Positions 5,999 to 6,303 of a stretch of 6,303 nucleotides of DNA are shown here, in pieces. A program made the position numbers and the translations under genes. Within the stretch, counting starts at the first letter, position 1. Each line of letters begins with the position of its first letter. The notes beneath the pieces were generated by a model that ran no database searches, was not told the origin of the DNA, and worked only from the letters and a program-made list of their open reading frames with translations. Source of the stretch: Desulfobacterales bacterium (GTDB lineage Bacteria > Desulfobacterota > Dissulfuribacteria > Dissulfuribacterales > JAMONC01); NCBI GenBank assembly GCA_027066725.1, contig JAMONC010000327.1:1-6303 (forward strand), given 5' to 3'.

Positions 5999-6013
5999 TG
6001 TGCGCTTTGCACA
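5999..6013 (+). repeat. Hairpin/dyad at the expected P1 start site
   Basis: TGTGC (5999-6003) and GCACA (6009-6013) flank GCTTT, a perfect 5-bp inverted repeat. It coincides with the predicted P1 transcription start, so the P1 RNA would begin with this hairpin; as DNA it could be an operator. No U-run follows, so it is not a terminator. Confidence 0.5.
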
Positions 6014-6082
6014 TAAAAAGATTTTTGAAAAAAAATAAATTTTAAAATAGTTCTTGACAAAACGAAATTGGTTGTTTATAGT
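6013..6082 (+). promoter_or_regulatory. rRNA operon promoter P2 with UP-like A/T region
   Basis: TTGACA (6054-6059), a 17-base spacer and TATAGT (6077-6082, 5 of 6) form the strongest promoter in the window. Bases 6013-6050 upstream are almost pure A/T with A-tracts, UP-like. Its -35 lies 91 bases downstream of the P1 -35 and shares the 10-base context CTTGACAAAA with it. The expected start is about 6089-6090, which would give a leader of about 115 bases before 16S. Confidence 0.82.
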
Positions 6083-6095
6083 AAAATCGCATTTT
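6083..6095 (+). repeat. Inverted repeat centred on the expected P2 start site
   Basis: AAAAT (6083-6087) and ATTTT (6091-6095) are perfect inverted arms around CGC (6088-6090), where P2 transcription should begin. The arms are short and AT-only, so chance is quite possible. Confidence 0.35.
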
Positions 6096-6111
6096 GATGT
6101 CACCAAGTTTC

Positions 6112-6126
6112 GGATCTTTGAAAACT
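6112..6126 (+). promoter_or_regulatory. boxA antitermination element of the rRNA leader
   Basis: GGATCTTTGAAAACT contains the CTTTGAAAACT core typical of rRNA leader boxA elements (compare the Bacillus form TGTTCTTTGAAAACT). As RNA, boxA loads NusB-NusE (S10) and other Nus factors so that polymerase resists Rho over the untranslated rRNA. It can sit in a nested fold: AGTTT (6106-6110) pairs AAACT (6122-6126), and GTCAC (6099-6103) pairs GTGAC (6132-6136). Confidence 0.75.
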
Positions 6127-6160
6127 GAATAGTGACTGACAGCGGGCTCAGTGATCACAA

Positions 6161-6187
6161 CGCTGTAGCCTGAGCTAGGTTACGGCG
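6161..6187 (+). other. Strong hairpin in the 16S rRNA leader
   Basis: CGCTGTAGCCT (6161-6171) pairs with AGGTTACGGCG (6177-6187) over 11 base pairs, two of them G-U, closing the loop GAGCT. A competing pairing uses GCTCAG (6146-6151) with CTGAGC (6170-6175), and another uses CAGCG (6140-6144) with CGCTG (6161-6165). The leader could therefore switch between folds. No U-run follows, so it is not a terminator; a role in 16S processing or assembly is inferred. Confidence 0.7.
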
Positions 6188-6188
6188 A

Positions 6189-6204
6189 TCCAGTTTATAA
6201 ATTT

Positions 6205-6212
<8 letters not shown>
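6189..6212 (+). other. Hairpin spanning the mature 16S 5' end
   Basis: TCCAGTT (6189-6195) pairs perfectly with AACTGGA (6206-6212) around a 10-base AT loop. The 3' arm consists of the first bases of mature 16S (E. coli positions about 2-8), so the precursor leader can mask the 16S 5' terminus until it is cut. It stops just before the bases of 16S helix 1. Confidence 0.6.

Positions 6213-6303
<91 letters not shown>

Overview
The window looks like ordinary chromosome from an AT-rich, Gram-negative, probably anaerobic bacterium. The 16S 5' end reads most like Desulfobacterota or 'deltaproteobacterial' relatives, but that is an impression from about 100 bases and is not a placement. Support for a Gram-negative comes from a Kdo-pathway gene (kdsD) and from a polysaccharide deacetylase of the exosortase/PEP-CTERM-associated type. 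PurF carries the cysteines of an oxygen-sensitive [4Fe-4S] enzyme. Every gene lies on the + strand.

Region by region: 2-733 is the 3' end of carB. It is followed at short spacing by purF (779-2182, GTG start), kdsD (2190-3179, ATG start) and ssb (3197-3598). These look like one transcription unit for pyrimidine/arginine precursor supply, purine synthesis, LPS Kdo synthesis and DNA maintenance. A visibly more AT-rich polysaccharide deacetylase (3614-4531) follows ssb after 15 bases, with no Shine-Dalgarno sequence and with a perfect extended -10 motif against its start codon. argD (4559-5737) follows after 27 bases.

From 5738 to about 6204 there is no gene. This stretch is the control region and leader of an rRNA operon. 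Two good tandem sigma70-type promoters (TTGACA-17-AATAAT and TTGACA-17-TATAGT) each have an A/T-tract region upstream. A weaker third promoter candidate lies further upstream, in a small GC-rich island that can also fold. The leader has a boxA antitermination element, a strong 11-bp hairpin and a short hairpin across the mature 16S 5' end. The 16S gene begins near 6205 and runs off the window at 6303.

I found no mobile element, CRISPR array, tRNA or intrinsic terminator, and no clear undescribed system. The points most worth a second look are the deacetylase (orphan context, AT-rich insertion, missing SD, overlapping -10), the unexplained structured GC-rich island at 5857-5905, and the competing structures and inverted repeats of the rRNA leader and transcription start sites.
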